64,000 bases of DNA from Pseudomonas graminis. Its GTDB lineage: Bacteria > Pseudomonadota > Gammaproteobacteria > Pseudomonadales > Pseudomonadaceae. The notes below the pieces were generated by a model. The model had not been told where the DNA came from. It searched no databases and saw only the letters and a list, made by a program, of their open reading frames with translations. This document shows positions 34,246 to 43,956 of the stretch, one piece after another; position 1 is the first letter of the stretch, and each line of letters begins with the position of its first letter. The stretch is taken from positions 1 to 64,000 of the forward strand of contig NZ_MDEN01000062.1 of the NCBI RefSeq assembly GCF_001705435.1. The letters run 5' to 3'. The translations under genes were made by a program, and so were the position numbers.

Positions 34246-36240
34246 TCAGTGCGCCCCGCGCGGGATGGTCTTCAGCAGATCAGCAGGGCTGATATGCCCC
34301 ACCACCTGAACGCCGCTGCCCGGCTGGGGCAGGCCCAGAATATGGCCTTTGATCTTGCCGATCACGTGCATCTCGCACGGCTTGCAATCGAACTTCAACG
34401 TCAGCACCTCATCGCCATGGACCAGTTGCATCGGCGCGACCTTGGTGCGCACGCCGGTCACGCCCTTGGCCTGCTTGGGGCACAGGTTGAAGGAGAAGCG
34501 CAGGCAGTGTTTGGTAATCATCACCGGCACTTCGCCTTTCTCTTCATGGGCCTCGTACGCGGCGTCGATCAACTGCACGCCGTGACGGTGATAGAAGTGC
34601 CGCGCCTTCTCGTTATAGACGTTGGCCAGGAACGACAGGTGCGCCTCGGGGTAAACCGGCGGCGGCGACGTTTCCGGCTTGCGGGCACCGCGCGGGTGCG
34701 CCTGGATGCGAGCGGCGGTCAAGGTCTCGATGACTTCACGGCGCAACGCTTTGAGTTGCGAGTTCGGAATGAAGAACGCTTGCGGCGCGTCCAGCTCGAT
34801 GGCAGTCGCGTGGTATTCGGTGGTGCCGAGCTGGCCGAGCAGATCGTGGAGCTGCTCCAGCGCCTGCTCCGGTTTGTTGGCGACGCCAAACGGGCCGTTC
34901 AGCTCGACGCGAGCGCTGATGCCTTCCTCGCTGGTGGCGACCAGTTCCAGACGCTCTTCACGCAGGCGCGCCACCCATGACAGGCCGATGCGGCGTTCGG
35001 CCGAGGTCTTCTGCAAAGCCTGTTGCCAGTTGTGATCGAGGTTGCGACTGAGCGGATGGTTGGGCCGCAGTTGCAAACCTTTTGGCATCTCGTTCGGCTC
35101 GACGCGGTAGCGGTAACGCTTCTCGCCGTCTTCTTCGAACTCACCTTTTGGCTCGGCGATGTTGGCGCGGAAACCCACCACTTCGCGCTTGACCAGCACA
35201 TTGAGGCCGTCACCGTTGGACAGCGGCTCATGGGTCACCACCTGCAAGTCACGCTTACCGACTTTCTCGACCACGCCGACCAGCAGGCCGGTGAAGGTCG
35301 GCGAATCGAACGCGCCGATGTCGACCTTGCGGTCGGTGACGAAATAGTCGGTGCTGCCCCGGTGGAAGGTCTTGTCCGGGTCCGGCAGGAAGAAGTGCGC
35401 GGTGCGGCCGCTGGAGGCGCGGGCCAGGTCCGGACGGTCTTCGAGGATCTCGTCCAGACGCTGACGGTAGTAGGCCGTGATGTTCTTCACATAGCCCATG
35501 TCCTTGTAGCGGCCTTCGATCTTGAACGAACGCACGCCGGCATCCACCAGTGCGCGCAGGTTGGCGCTCTGGTTGTTGTCTTTCATCGACAGCAGGTGCT
35601 TTTCGTAGGCAACCACGCGGCCCTGATCGTCTTTCAGCGTGTAGGGCAGACGGCAGGCCTGGGAGCAGTCGCCACGGTTGGCACTGCGCCCGGTGTGGGC
35701 GTGGGAAATATTGCACTGACCGGAGAAAGCTACGCACAGCGCGCCGTGAATGAAGAATTCGATGGCGGCATCGGTTTCGTCGGCGATGGCGCGGATTTCC
35801 TGGAGGTTCAGCTCACGGGCCAGCACCAGCTGCGAGAAGCCGGCCTGATCGAGAAAGCGTGCCCGCTCCATGGTGCGGATGTCGGTCTGGGTGCTGGCGT
35901 GCAGCTCGATGGGCGGAATGTCCAGCTCCATCACGCCGAGGTCCTGCACGATCAGCGCGTCGACGCCAGCGTCGTAGAGCTGATGGATCAGCTTGCGCGC
36001 CGGTTCAAGTTCGTTGTCATGAAGAATGGTGTTGATGGTGGTGAAGACGCGGGCGTGGTAACGGCGGGCGAACTCGACCAGTTGGGCGATCTCGCTGACG
36101 TCGTTGGCCGCGTTGTGGCGCGCGCCGAAGCTCGGGCCGCCAATGTAGATCGCGTCAGCGCCATGCAGAATGGCCTCGCGGGCAATGGCCACGTCGCGGG
36201 CAGGGCTAAGCAATTCCAGGTGATGTTTGGGCAGAGACAT
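34246..36240 (-). CDS. rlhA: 23S rRNA C2501 hydroxylation factor RlhA, U32 peptidase family (664 aa)
   Basis: U32 'peptidase' fold: TIM-barrel beginning LELLSPARDVAIAREAILHG with GADAIYIGGPSFGAR. The Cys-rich signature is ALCVAFSGQCNISHAHTGR followed by NRGDCSQACRLPY. The C-terminal half holds further cysteines (NLCPKQAKG, DCKPCEMHV). The length of about 660 residues fits RlhA (YdcP) rather than the shorter TrhP/YegQ. Known RlhA hydroxylates C2501 of 23S rRNA using prephenate-linked chemistry and Fe-S. Confidence 0.87.
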   Translation of the reverse strand: MSLPKHHLELLSPARDVAIAREAILHGADAIYIGGPSFGARHNAANDVSEIAQLVEFARRYHARVFTTINTILHDNELEPARKLIHQLYDAGVDALIVQDLGVMELDIPPIELHASTQTDIRTMERARFLDQAGFSQLVLARELNLQEIRAIADETDAAIEFFIHGALCVAFSGQCNISHAHTGRSANRGDCSQACRLPYTLKDDQGRVVAYEKHLLSMKDNNQSANLRALVDAGVRSFKIEGRYKDMGYVKNITAYYRQRLDEILEDRPDLARASSGRTAHFFLPDPDKTFHRGSTDYFVTDRKVDIGAFDSPTFTGLLVGVVEKVGKRDLQVVTHEPLSNGDGLNVLVKREVVGFRANIAEPKGEFEEDGEKRYRYRVEPNEMPKGLQLRPNHPLSRNLDHNWQQALQKTSAERRIGLSWVARLREERLELVATSEEGISARVELNGPFGVANKPEQALEQLHDLLGQLGTTEYHATAIELDAPQAFFIPNSQLKALRREVIETLTAARIQAHPRGARKPETSPPPVYPEAHLSFLANVYNEKARHFYHRHGVQLIDAAYEAHEEKGEVPVMITKHCLRFSFNLCPKQAKGVTGVRTKVAPMQLVHGDEVLTLKFDCKPCEMHVIGKIKGHILGLPQPGSGVQVVGHISPADLLKTIPRGAH

Positions 36241-36362
36241 ATTTTTTTAGTCGGCACGGTCACGGTCAAGGCGCGCATTGTAGCGGCGAAACGCCTGACC
36301 GGCACCCGTCTGCTGCCCGATGGCGCCCGCCTGTGGGGTGGGGGCGCCGGAAACCCGCGTGA

Positions 36363-36743
36363 TCAGGCCTTGGCGGCCATCGCCGTGACTTCCACGCGCA
36401 TGCCTTCGACGGCCAACCCGGCGACGCCCACTGCGGCGCGCACAGGCCAGGGTTTGGCGAAAAAGCGTGTGTAGACTTCGTTGAATGCGGCCCGATCGGC
36501 CATGTCGGTGAGGTAGATGGTCAGGTGCAGCACGCGGTCCATGGAACTGCCGGCCCGCTCCAGTGCCCCTTTCAACGCCTGCAACGTGCATTCGCTCTGC
36601 TCGACGATACCGCCCAGTTCCAGGCTGCCGTCGGCCCGGGTGGGGATCTGCGTGGAAACCAGCAGACCGCCGAAACCGGCGACGTCCGAGGAGATGGAAT
36701 CGGCGTCAGGATCCGGCGTGAAGGTGATGTCGTGGTTGGCCAT
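36363..36743 (-). CDS. RidA family protein (126 aa)
   Basis: RidA/YjgF fold with the closing motif VEVTAMAAKA and the YLTDMADRAAFNEVYTRFF segment. In the arginine position of active imine deaminases the sequence reads KPWPVRAAVGV, which retains Arg. AGAAGAGA precedes ATG 36743. Probably hydrolyses reactive enamine/imine intermediates; substrate unassigned. Confidence 0.88.
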   Translation of the reverse strand: MANHDITFTPDPDADSISSDVAGFGGLLVSTQIPTRADGSLELGGIVEQSECTLQALKGALERAGSSMDRVLHLTIYLTDMADRAAFNEVYTRFFAKPWPVRAAVGVAGLAVEGMRVEVTAMAAKA

Positions 36744-36911
36744 GGGCGTTCTCTTCTACGAGTGTATGGATGACCGGCCAGGAACGGCCGACGGCCATGA
36801 TGTCCGACTCGGAAGGGAAAAGGGAGGCTTGACAGCGTCGTGGCCGGCCGAGTGAGCAGGGGTCCGATCAGAAAATTCGTGCCAATGCGCCTGGGGCTGT
36901 CCACAAAAAGC

Positions 36912-36948
36912 GAGCCGCCGTCACGTTATCTCTGACGTGAAGCGGCTC
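36912..36948 (-). terminator. strong hairpin with minus-strand T run in a 443-bp gap
   Basis: GAGCCGC...TCACGT (36912-36926) pairs with ACGTGA...GCGGCTC. On the minus strand it is followed by GCTTTTTG, like an intrinsic terminator. No coding gene precedes it on that strand between 36949 and 37186. It may end a small transcript starting in the gap or be a leader attenuator for the RidA gene. Nothing else was recognised in 36744-37186. Confidence 0.5.
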
Positions 36949-37186
36949 CGGGGGGGTTGTCAAATCGGCGGATTCAACGTCATTGAAACTAGCAGTGAGG
37001 TTAACCGTTAGCTAGCTATCATTTCGCAATACAGTGTTTCCGTTGCGGGAACAATCAACCCCGGCGCTGGAACATCTGGCGAATCGTCGAGCAGGGCCGC
37101 TGCAAAAAAACTCCGAACTCGTCCACGGTCGTTCAGTCCACTTTTAACGCTGACCGTTTGGGTTGGAACATTTCAAGGAGAGCCCC

Positions 37187-38044
37187 ATGACTGATTACCC
37201 GAAACCGCCGTTCAAGCCTCAACAGCAGCCTGTTCCTGGCGATCAGAGCCGAATGGACCCCTACCCGGACTGCGGCGAGACCCGCTACAAGGGCTCGGGC
37301 CGCATGAGCAACAAGATTGCGCTGATCACCGGCGGCGACAGCGGCATTGGCCGTGCAGTCGCTATCGCCTACGCCCGTGAAGGCGCTGACGTGGCGATTT
37401 CGTACCTCGATGAACACGAAGATGCCAAGGAAACCGCACGCTGGGTGGAGGAGGCGGGCCGTCAGTGCCTGCTGCTGCCGGGCGATCTGGCCGAGAAGGC
37501 GCAGTGCCTGGCCATCGTCGATGAAACGGTGAAGAAGTTCGGCCGCATCGACGTGCTGGTCAATAACGCCGCGTTCCAGATGTCCCACGCATCTCTTGAG
37601 GAAATCTCCGACGAGGAATGGGTGAAAACCTTCGATATCAACGTCACCGCGATGTTTCGCATCTGCAAGGCGGCGGTGCCCCACATGGCTGCGGGCAGTT
37701 CGATCATCAACACCAGTTCGGTCAATTCCGATTCGCCTAAGCCAACGCTGCTGCCGTACGCGGCCACCAAGGGCGCCATCGCCAACTTCACCGCTGGCCT
37801 GGCGCAGTTGCTCGGTGAGCGCGGCATTCGCGTGAACAGCGTCGCGCCCGGCCCGATCTGGACGCCGCTGATTGTGTCGACCATGACCGACGAAGACGTG
37901 AAAAGCTTCGGCGAGGAAACGCCACTTGGCCGTCCGGGTCAGCCGGTGGAGGTCGCGCCGATCTACGTACTGCTGGGGTCCGACGAAGGCAGTTACATTT
38001 CGGGCACACGTTATGGGGTGACCGGCGGCAAGCCGATCCTGTAA
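37187..38044 (+). CDS. SDR family oxidoreductase, general-stress type (285 aa)
   Basis: Short-chain dehydrogenase with cofactor motif TGGDSGIGRAVA, NNAAFQ, and catalytic Ser/Tyr/Lys in NTSSVNSDS...PYAATKGA. The N-terminal extension (YPKPPFKPQQQPVPG) before the Rossmann fold is typical of the YhdG/GsiB-neighbour type of stress SDRs. AAGGAG precedes ATG 37187. Cluster of stress-linked genes follows on the opposite strand. Confidence 0.87.
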   Translation: MTDYPKPPFKPQQQPVPGDQSRMDPYPDCGETRYKGSGRMSNKIALITGGDSGIGRAVAIAYAREGADVAISYLDEHEDAKETARWVEEAGRQCLLLPGDLAEKAQCLAIVDETVKKFGRIDVLVNNAAFQMSHASLEEISDEEWVKTFDINVTAMFRICKAAVPHMAAGSSIINTSSVNSDSPKPTLLPYAATKGAIANFTAGLAQLLGERGIRVNSVAPGPIWTPLIVSTMTDEDVKSFGEETPLGRPGQPVEVAPIYVLLGSDEGSYISGTRYGVTGGKPIL

Positions 38045-38126
38045 CTGATCATGGATGGACTGCCGCGTCGCGCCCAGGACTCGCGCCTGCTCGCCGCGCA
38101 GCAAAAGAGGCAGCCCTCACAGCGCT

Positions 38127-38345
38127 TCAGCCCCTGCGGCGTACCCTGGACGTGGGGGCTTTGGCGATGCCCCGTGGCCCGGCGATGCCCCAGATGGCAA
38201 CGCCGATCACCGGGAAGATGAGGATCAGCACCACCCAGCCGATTTTGGTCCAGGACGATTCGGGGCCGCGCCAAACACTGGCGATGGCCCACACGTCGAT
38301 CAGAAGGATGACGACCACCAGGGCGGCCGAGAACAGCGTGTCCAT
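38127..38345 (-). CDS. PLDc_N-like small membrane protein (72 aa)
   Basis: Two predicted helices (2-22 and 33-55) with the phospholipase D N-terminal-type phrase WTKIGWVVLILIFPVIGVAI, then a basic end (SRVRRRG). Possible co-transcription with the zinc alcohol dehydrogenase 25 bp upstream on the same strand. Function unknown; such proteins anchor or accompany envelope-stress systems. Confidence 0.8.
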   Translation of the reverse strand: MDTLFSAALVVVILLIDVWAIASVWRGPESSWTKIGWVVLILIFPVIGVAIWGIAGPRGIAKAPTSRVRRRG

Positions 38346-38370
38346 TTCATTGTCCTCGGCCCGCGCGGGA

Positions 38371-39618
38371 TCACATGGCGGGGATGCCGGTAACCGTTGC
38401 AGTACCCGTTTCAGTTTCGGTCACGGATGCAGTCAAAGGGATTTCCGGGCTGCCGGGGGTCAGGATGACCTTGCGGCAGTCTTCCTGTTTCTTGTCGAAA
38501 ATCTTGTAGCCTTCAGCGGCCTGCTCCAGAGACATGCGGTGGCTGATGATCGCTTCGGGCGCGAGACGGCCGGCTTCAATGTGTTCCAGCAATTCCGGCA
38601 GGTAGCGCTGCACGTGGGTCTGGCCCATTTTGAAGGTCAGGCCCTTGTCGAACGCATCGCCGAACAGGAAGCCGTGGATGAAACCGGCGTACACACCCGG
38701 CACGCTGACCACGCCGCCACGGCGCACGGCAGCAATGCACTGGCGCAGCGCCTTACCGCTGCTGCCTTCGATTTTCAGGTTGGTCAGAATGGTTTCGGTG
38801 GTGCTGCCCTTGGCTTCGAAACCCACCGCATCGACCACGCCGTCCACACCGCGCATGCCCTTGGTCTGACGAATGATGGTATCGGCCGGGTCGTCGTCTT
38901 CATCGAAGTTGATCGGGATCACACCGTAGGTGGCCTGGGCGTACGCCAGCCGGTAAGCGTGATGGTCCACCATGAAGATCTGATCGGCGCCGAGCATCCG
39001 GGCCACGGCCGCAGCCATCAACCCCACAGGACCCGCGCCGTAGATGGCGATGCTCGAACCCTGGCCGATGCCGGTGTTCAGGACCGCCTGGTAACCGGTG
39101 GGCAGGATGTCGGAGAGGAACAGCACCTTTTCGTCCGACAGCGTGCCGGGGACCTTGAACGGCCCGGTGTTGGCTTTCGGCACGCGCACGTATTCGGCCT
39201 GGCCGCCAGGGATGCCGCCGTACAAGTGGCTGAAGCCGAACAGCGCAGCCCCCGGTGGAATGGCCTTCTTGTTGATGATCGCGCCGCGACCGGTGTTGGT
39301 GGTTTCGCAGGCGGCGTACAGGTCCATGTTGCAGAAGAAGCACTCGCCGCAGGCAATGACGAAGGGGATCACCACTCGGTCGCCGCGCTGCACGGCGGTC
39401 ACGGCTGAACCGGTGTCTTCGACGATGCCCATGAATTCGTGGCCGAAGATATCGCCGTGTTCGACGGTGGGGATTTTGCCGCGGTAGAGGTGCAGGTCGG
39501 AGCCGCAGATTGCGGTGGCGGTCACGCGCAGGATGATGTCGTCAGCCTGTTCGATGACCGGATCGGGGACGGTGTCGACTTTCACGTCATGGGCGCCGTG
39601 GTAGGTGAGTGCTCTCAT
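38371..39618 (-). CDS. zinc-dependent alcohol dehydrogenase, formaldehyde dehydrogenase-like (415 aa)
   Basis: MDR fold with catalytic zinc ligands in [10 protein letters not shown] (Cys38) and GHEFMG. The structural zinc Cys cluster is [18 protein letters not shown] motif [10 protein letters not shown]. Closest to the glutathione-independent formaldehyde dehydrogenase-like subgroup. A tail rich in Thr/Glu ([20 protein letters not shown]) looks like an unstructured appendage. Forms a probable operon with the PLDc_N gene. Substrate is inferred. Confidence 0.87.
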   Translation of the reverse strand: MRALTYHGAHDVKVDTVPDPVIEQADDIILRVTATAICGSDLHLYRGKIPTVEHGDIFGHEFMGIVEDTGSAVTAVQRGDRVVIPFVIACGECFFCNMDLYAACETTNTGRGAIINKKAIPPGAALFGFSHLYGGIPGGQAEYVRVPKANTGPFKVPGTLSDEKVLFLSDILPTGYQAVLNTGIGQGSSIAIYGAGPVGLMAAAVARMLGADQIFMVDHHAYRLAYAQATYGVIPINFDEDDDPADTIIRQTKGMRGVDGVVDAVGFEAKGSTTETILTNLKIEGSSGKALRQCIAAVRRGGVVSVPGVYAGFIHGFLFGDAFDKGLTFKMGQTHVQRYLPELLEHIEAGRLAPEAIISHRMSLEQAAEGYKIFDKKQEDCRKVILTPGSPEIPLTASVTETETGTATVTGIPAM

Positions 39619-39727
39619 TGTGGTTTTTCTCCGCGATTAATTAGGGGCAACTAAGTAGCGGAGCAGGCGGCGAGGGGTTTAGTTCAGGACTTTGCAGCGG
39701 TGGGGGATTAGCGGTGCGTTTGGTGCT

Positions 39728-39824
39728 GGTAGGACCGGCTTCAGCCGGGAAGAGGCCTGTGTAGACACCATCATCTTTGCAGTGTGGCTGCCGACCCTTT
39801 CCCGGCTAAAGCCGGTCTTACTAC
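39728..39824. repeat. REPIN
   Basis: Inverted REP pair, 'ggtaggaccggcttcagccg' at 39728-39747 and 'cccggctaaagccggtctta' at 39801-39820, between the alcohol dehydrogenase and ligD 3' end. Confidence 0.85.
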
Positions 39825-39863
39825 GTCATCGCGGTTCTACAGGAAGCCTGCGTCGCGGATGGG

Positions 39864-42563
39864 TTATTTAAGCCCGACCCGCTTGCGCATGTCGGGGGTG
39901 ATGGTCTGGCGTGTTTTGCCCAGGTCCGCCCACGGGTCGCTGTCCAGTTCGGCGAGACGTTCGTGGACGGTGTTGATGTCCCAGGCGTTGGCGCCTTTGA
40001 TCTCCAGCAGTTCTTCGCGATATATCGGCACCGACACCGGCAGGCCCTCCCGGGTGCGCACCGAGTACGCGCAAATCGTGGTGGCGCCGAGGCCGTTGCG
40101 CAGGTAGTCGATGAAGATCTTGCCAATGCGGTTCTTCGGCCCGGCCACCGCCGAAAACCGCTCCGGCAGCAGCCTGGCGATGTGCTTGACGATGGCATGA
40201 CTGAAATCCTTCACGGCGTCCCAGTCCGCTTTCGGCGTCAGCGGCACGACCACATGAATCCCCTTGCCGCCGCTGGTTTTCAGGAACGATTTGAGCCCCA
40301 GTTCATCCAGCACAGCGAGGGTCAGTTGCGTGGCTTCCACCATGGTTTTCCAGGGCAGCGCGGGATCGGGGTCGAGGTCGAGTATGAAACGGTCCGGCCG
40401 CTCAAGGTTATTGGCGACGGCGTTCCACGTGTGCAGCTCCATGGCACTCATCTGCACCGCACCGATCAGTGCTTCGATGTTGTTGATCAGCATCACCGGA
40501 TGGCCGGTGTATTCCTTGCCCATGGTCTCGATGCCGGGGATGGCAAGGCGGTCGGCGTTTTTCTGAAAGAACAGCTCGCCGCCGATGCCCTCCGGTGCCC
40601 GCACCAGCGCCACAGGGCGTTGAGACAGTTGCGGCAGCAGCCATTCGGAAATGCGGATGTAGTAATCGGCGAGGTCGCGCTTGGTCGCGCCGCTGGTGGG
40701 ATCGATCACTCGCTCGGGGTGGGTCAGGCGAATCTTGCCTGTTCGGGTGTCAGCGGCGTCGGACTCACGCGGACCTTCTTCGGCGTTGACAGGCTTGGAT
40801 GCCTTCGCACGCTTACGCGGGGTCGCAGGTTTTGGCGTGTCTTCCGACCGCGCTTCTGGCACGTCTGACGCCTGCCCGGGTTTCGACGTTTGATCGGTTG
40901 AAGGCGCTGGCGCCGGTAGCTCCTCGGTGATCGACTCCGCAGGCTTGTCGGTGCGCAGGCCTTGGAAAACAGCGTGCCGGACCGATCCGTCTTTGGTGAT
41001 CTCGGCAAACGCCACTTCGGCCAGCAGCACTGGTTTGAGCCAGTGCACGCCCTTGGCTTCAAAGCCGGTGGGCGGATTGACCACCGCAGCCTTCTTGCCG
41101 TGGAGCGGCGCCAGTTGGTCGTAGATCGTGCCCAATGTCGCTTCATTGAAACCGGTTCCGACCTTGCCGGCGTACCTCAGTTCGCCACTGTCGGCATCGT
41201 GCAAACCCAAGAGCAATGCGCCGAATTTGCTGCGCGCGCCCTTGGGATCGGTGTAGCCCACGACGACGAATTCCTGGCGGCGCTTGCACTTGAGCTTGAT
41301 CCAGTCACCGCTGCGGCGCGACAGGTAAGGGCTGCCGGCGCGCTTGCCGATCAGGCCTTCCATTTTCATCTGGCAGGCGCTGTTGAGCAGGACTTCCGGC
41401 ACTTCGGCGAAGTCTTCGGAATACCTGAGCACCTCGTCGTCGGTCCGTTCGAGCACCTTGGACAGCGCGGCGCGACGCTGTTCCAGCGGCACTTCGCGCA
41501 GGTCCATGCCGTTGAGAAAGGGCATGTCGAACAGGTAATAAATAATCTTGCCGCTGCGACCGGCCTCGAAGGCGTTCTGCAAGGCCTGGAAGTCGGGCAC
41601 GCCTTCGTCGTTGGCGACGACCATCTCGCCGTCGAGCCAGGCCGATTCAAGGCCCAGTCCGGCGATGGCGTCGGCCTGGTGCGGCAGTTTGTGCGTCCAG
41701 TCATGGCCATTGCGGGTGAACAGCTGCACGTTGCCCTCGGCGACTCGCGCCATGACCCGGTAGCCATCGAACTTGATCTCGTAGCGCCAGTCGCCCTCCG
41801 GCGCGGACTCCACCAGCGTCGCCAGTTCGGGCTTGATGAGATCCGGGATATCACCAGGTTCGGCGCCGACCAGTTGCGCCTTGGCGGATTTCTTCCGGGG
41901 GGCGGGGACTTTCTCTACCGCTTTGGGCTTGACAGGCTTGGGCGCTGGCGACCTTGACGTTGCCGCCGTTTTGCTCCCGCGTTTTTTAGGGATCAGGGTG
42001 CGCTCGCTGAGCACGCTGTCGGGCAGTTCCCTGACCACGTCGTAATCGCTTTCCGGGCGGGCAAATTCGTCCTGGTGCTTGATCAGGAACCACTGCTCCT
42101 GCTTGCCGGGAATGTGCGTCTTGACCAGGTTCCACACGCCGCCGAGCTTCTCGCCCTGCAGTTCAAATTTGAGTTTGCCCTTGGCGTAGGCCTCGGCAGG
42201 GTCGGTGAGGGGTGTCCACACGCCGCGGTCCCAGACGATGACGTCGCCGGCACCGTAATGCCCTTCGGGGATGCTGCCCTCGAAGGTGGCGTATTCGACC
42301 GGGTGATCTTCAACGTGCACCGCCAGGCGCTTGGCTGCCGGGTCCAGCGAGGGGCCCTTGGGCACGGCCCAGCTTTTCAGCGTGCCATCGATTTCGAGGC
42401 GGAAGTCGTAATGCAGGCGGGAGGCGTCATGCTTCTGGATGCAGAACTGCAGGGCATGGGCTGCTTTTTTGCTCGAAGCGCGTTTTTTCTTCGCGCTGCC
42501 TGACGGCTCGGGCGTCGCGTCGAAATCGCGCTTGCGGTTGTATTCTTCCAGTCCGGCACTCAT
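39864..42563 (-). CDS. ligD: DNA ligase D, multifunctional NHEJ enzyme (899 aa)
   Basis: Three-domain enzyme in order phosphoesterase, ligase, polymerase. The phosphoesterase (residues about 30-190) has QKHDASRLHYDFRLE. The ATP-dependent ligase (about 235-530) has the adenylated lysine in YEIKFDGYR (Lys264) and ends SVRHAVFQGLR. A linker rich in Lys/Pro/Ala (about 195-235 and 555-605) follows. The AEP-type polymerase (about 610-899) has FILDLDPD near 728 and KTSGGKGIHVVVPL. It works with Ku in double-strand break repair. No ku gene is present in this window. GAGGGA precedes ATG 42563. Confidence 0.95.
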   Translation of the reverse strand: MSAGLEEYNRKRDFDATPEPSGSAKKKRASSKKAAHALQFCIQKHDASRLHYDFRLEIDGTLKSWAVPKGPSLDPAAKRLAVHVEDHPVEYATFEGSIPEGHYGAGDVIVWDRGVWTPLTDPAEAYAKGKLKFELQGEKLGGVWNLVKTHIPGKQEQWFLIKHQDEFARPESDYDVVRELPDSVLSERTLIPKKRGSKTAATSRSPAPKPVKPKAVEKVPAPRKKSAKAQLVGAEPGDIPDLIKPELATLVESAPEGDWRYEIKFDGYRVMARVAEGNVQLFTRNGHDWTHKLPHQADAIAGLGLESAWLDGEMVVANDEGVPDFQALQNAFEAGRSGKIIYYLFDMPFLNGMDLREVPLEQRRAALSKVLERTDDEVLRYSEDFAEVPEVLLNSACQMKMEGLIGKRAGSPYLSRRSGDWIKLKCKRRQEFVVVGYTDPKGARSKFGALLLGLHDADSGELRYAGKVGTGFNEATLGTIYDQLAPLHGKKAAVVNPPTGFEAKGVHWLKPVLLAEVAFAEITKDGSVRHAVFQGLRTDKPAESITEELPAPAPSTDQTSKPGQASDVPEARSEDTPKPATPRKRAKASKPVNAEEGPRESDAADTRTGKIRLTHPERVIDPTSGATKRDLADYYIRISEWLLPQLSQRPVALVRAPEGIGGELFFQKNADRLAIPGIETMGKEYTGHPVMLINNIEALIGAVQMSAMELHTWNAVANNLERPDRFILDLDPDPALPWKTMVEATQLTLAVLDELGLKSFLKTSGGKGIHVVVPLTPKADWDAVKDFSHAIVKHIARLLPERFSAVAGPKNRIGKIFIDYLRNGLGATTICAYSVRTREGLPVSVPIYREELLEIKGANAWDINTVHERLAELDSDPWADLGKTRQTITPDMRKRVGLK

Positions 42564-42673
42564 GGAAATCCCTCAGCCTGCAGCCTGTGTCTGTTAAACG
42601 CAGAGTTCGCGGCGCGGGCGGAGTTCCGGTATCGGTTCGATCCTCTCCTGACACCCGCAACAATGGGGGGGGG

Positions 42674-42897
42674 CCTGAACGGGCCAATTCCCGGCTGAAG
42701 CCAGTCCTACGTGTGCAGCGCGGCTCAACAGTGGGACTGGTTTTAGCCGGGAAGGCGTCAACTGGCACACCGTACAATATCCGCGCCTGAACGGGCCAAT
42801 TCCCGGCTGAAGCCGGTCCTACGGGTGCAGCGCGGCCCGATAGTGGGACTGGCTTTAGCCGGGAAGGCGTCGGCCAAGACACTGCAAAATCGACGGC
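42674..42897. repeat. tandemly duplicated REPIN (two 112-bp units)
   Basis: The block 'cctgaacgggccaattcccg ... gtgggactgg(t/c)tttagccggg' occurs at 42674 and again at 42786, an exact 112-bp period with only a few changes. This unit duplication accounts for most of the 355-bp gap 42564-42918, which contains no gene. Confidence 0.9.
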
Positions 42898-42918
42898 CTG
42901 GCATAGAGCGTAGACGCG

Positions 42919-43161
42919 CTATACAGCCCCACGCTGCTCCGTCGCTTCCGCCAGCATCGCCAGGGTCTGTTCCATGTCCACGATAGACGCTTCCAGCGTA
43001 GCAAAGCATTGGGCGATGCTCTGTTTATCGTCCACCGTCTGGTGGCCGGTCAGCTCGGTGACTTCGGCCAGTTCAAGCCGGAACAGTTCGTTAACGCTGC
43101 CGCGAAGTTCGTCCAGTTGATTGAGGACAACAGCCATTTGATTGCGGGTCGCATTGCTCAT
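42919..43161 (-). CDS. small helical protein (80 aa)
   Basis: Starts MSNATRNQMAVVLNQLDELR and has heptad spacing (LNQLDELRGSVNELFRLELA) suggestive of a coiled coil; ends QRGAV. GAGG precedes ATG 43161. No family recognised. Confidence 0.7.
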   Translation of the reverse strand: MSNATRNQMAVVLNQLDELRGSVNELFRLELAEVTELTGHQTVDDKQSIAQCFATLEASIVDMEQTLAMLAEATEQRGAV

Positions 43162-43221
43162 GTCGGGCCTCACGTTATAGGGGGGCAGGCGCGGATTGCT
43201 TGATCACACACTGACAGACAT

Positions 43222-43249
43222 GAAAAAGGCAGGGTGTCTAAACCCTGCC
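43222..43249 (-). terminator. Rho-independent terminator
   Basis: Minus-strand stem GGCAGGGT / ACCCTGCC (43228-43235, 43242-43249) followed by TTTTTC. Ends the DUF4142 gene. Confidence 0.85.
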
Positions 43250-43296
43250 TCCTTCAACTAAAGATTCGAATCAGCCCGTGACAGGCGTCCTCCGAA

Positions 43297-43812
43297 CTAT
43301 TTAGCAGCGTCACCGCCATGTGCTTTGGCCAAGGCCTTGGCGTGGGTCAGGTGCTCTTCCAGCTTCGGCAACGTAGCGGTCGCGAACGCTTTCAGATCAG
43401 CGTCTTTGCCTTCAGCGGCTTCTTTCTTGAACAGCTCGATGGTTTGTTCATGGGCGACAACCTGGTTGTTCGCATACGCCTGATCAAACGACTTCGAACT
43501 GCGCAGCTCAAGAATCATCGCTTTGGCTTTGTCCATGAGCATGGCGTTATCAGACACTTCCAGCTTCTTGGTGTCCGCAATGCCTTTCAATTTGGTATTG
43601 GCGGCCGTGTGATCTTTGACCATCATTTCCGCGAAGGCTTTCACATCAGCGGAAGTGCCTTTCTCCAGCGCGAGTTTACCGGCTTCAACTTCTGCCACAC
43701 CTTTGGCGGATGCATCTTCCACGAAGTCGTCGTTGTCTTGGGCTGCAAAAGCGCCTTGGCTACCGATAGCCATCAACAGTGCGAGTGCGGAAGTCTGAAT
43801 AAGATTTGCCAT
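43297..43812 (-). CDS. exported DUF4142 protein (171 aa)
   Basis: Signal peptide 1-23 (ends GAFAAQD). Mature part has the DUF4142 helical-bundle phrases: EFVEDASAKG-like start (FVEDASAKGVAEVEAGKLAL), MMVKDHTAANTKLKGIADTK and VVAHEQTIELFKKEAAEG. A stress-responsive family, possibly ferritin-like. GAGGAA precedes ATG 43812. Confidence 0.92.
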   Translation of the reverse strand: MANLIQTSALALLMAIGSQGAFAAQDNDDFVEDASAKGVAEVEAGKLALEKGTSADVKAFAEMMVKDHTAANTKLKGIADTKKLEVSDNAMLMDKAKAMILELRSSKSFDQAYANNQVVAHEQTIELFKKEAAEGKDADLKAFATATLPKLEEHLTHAKALAKAHGGDAAK

Positions 43813-43956
43813 AGTGAAGTTCCTCTTCTGTCCTTGACGTGGCTTGAGTGCCAGCAACTAATCCGACGCACTGATCACATTAATCGTTCAGAGAATTTCA
43901 TAACCAGCTGCTGTCAGGTCGCCTGTGGAACGCCTTAAACCGTCCGCAACTCTGTG

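Noticed and set aside
39864..42563. Ku partner inside the window
   Set aside because: No Ku-domain protein was found in the flanking genes; Ku must be elsewhere if present.
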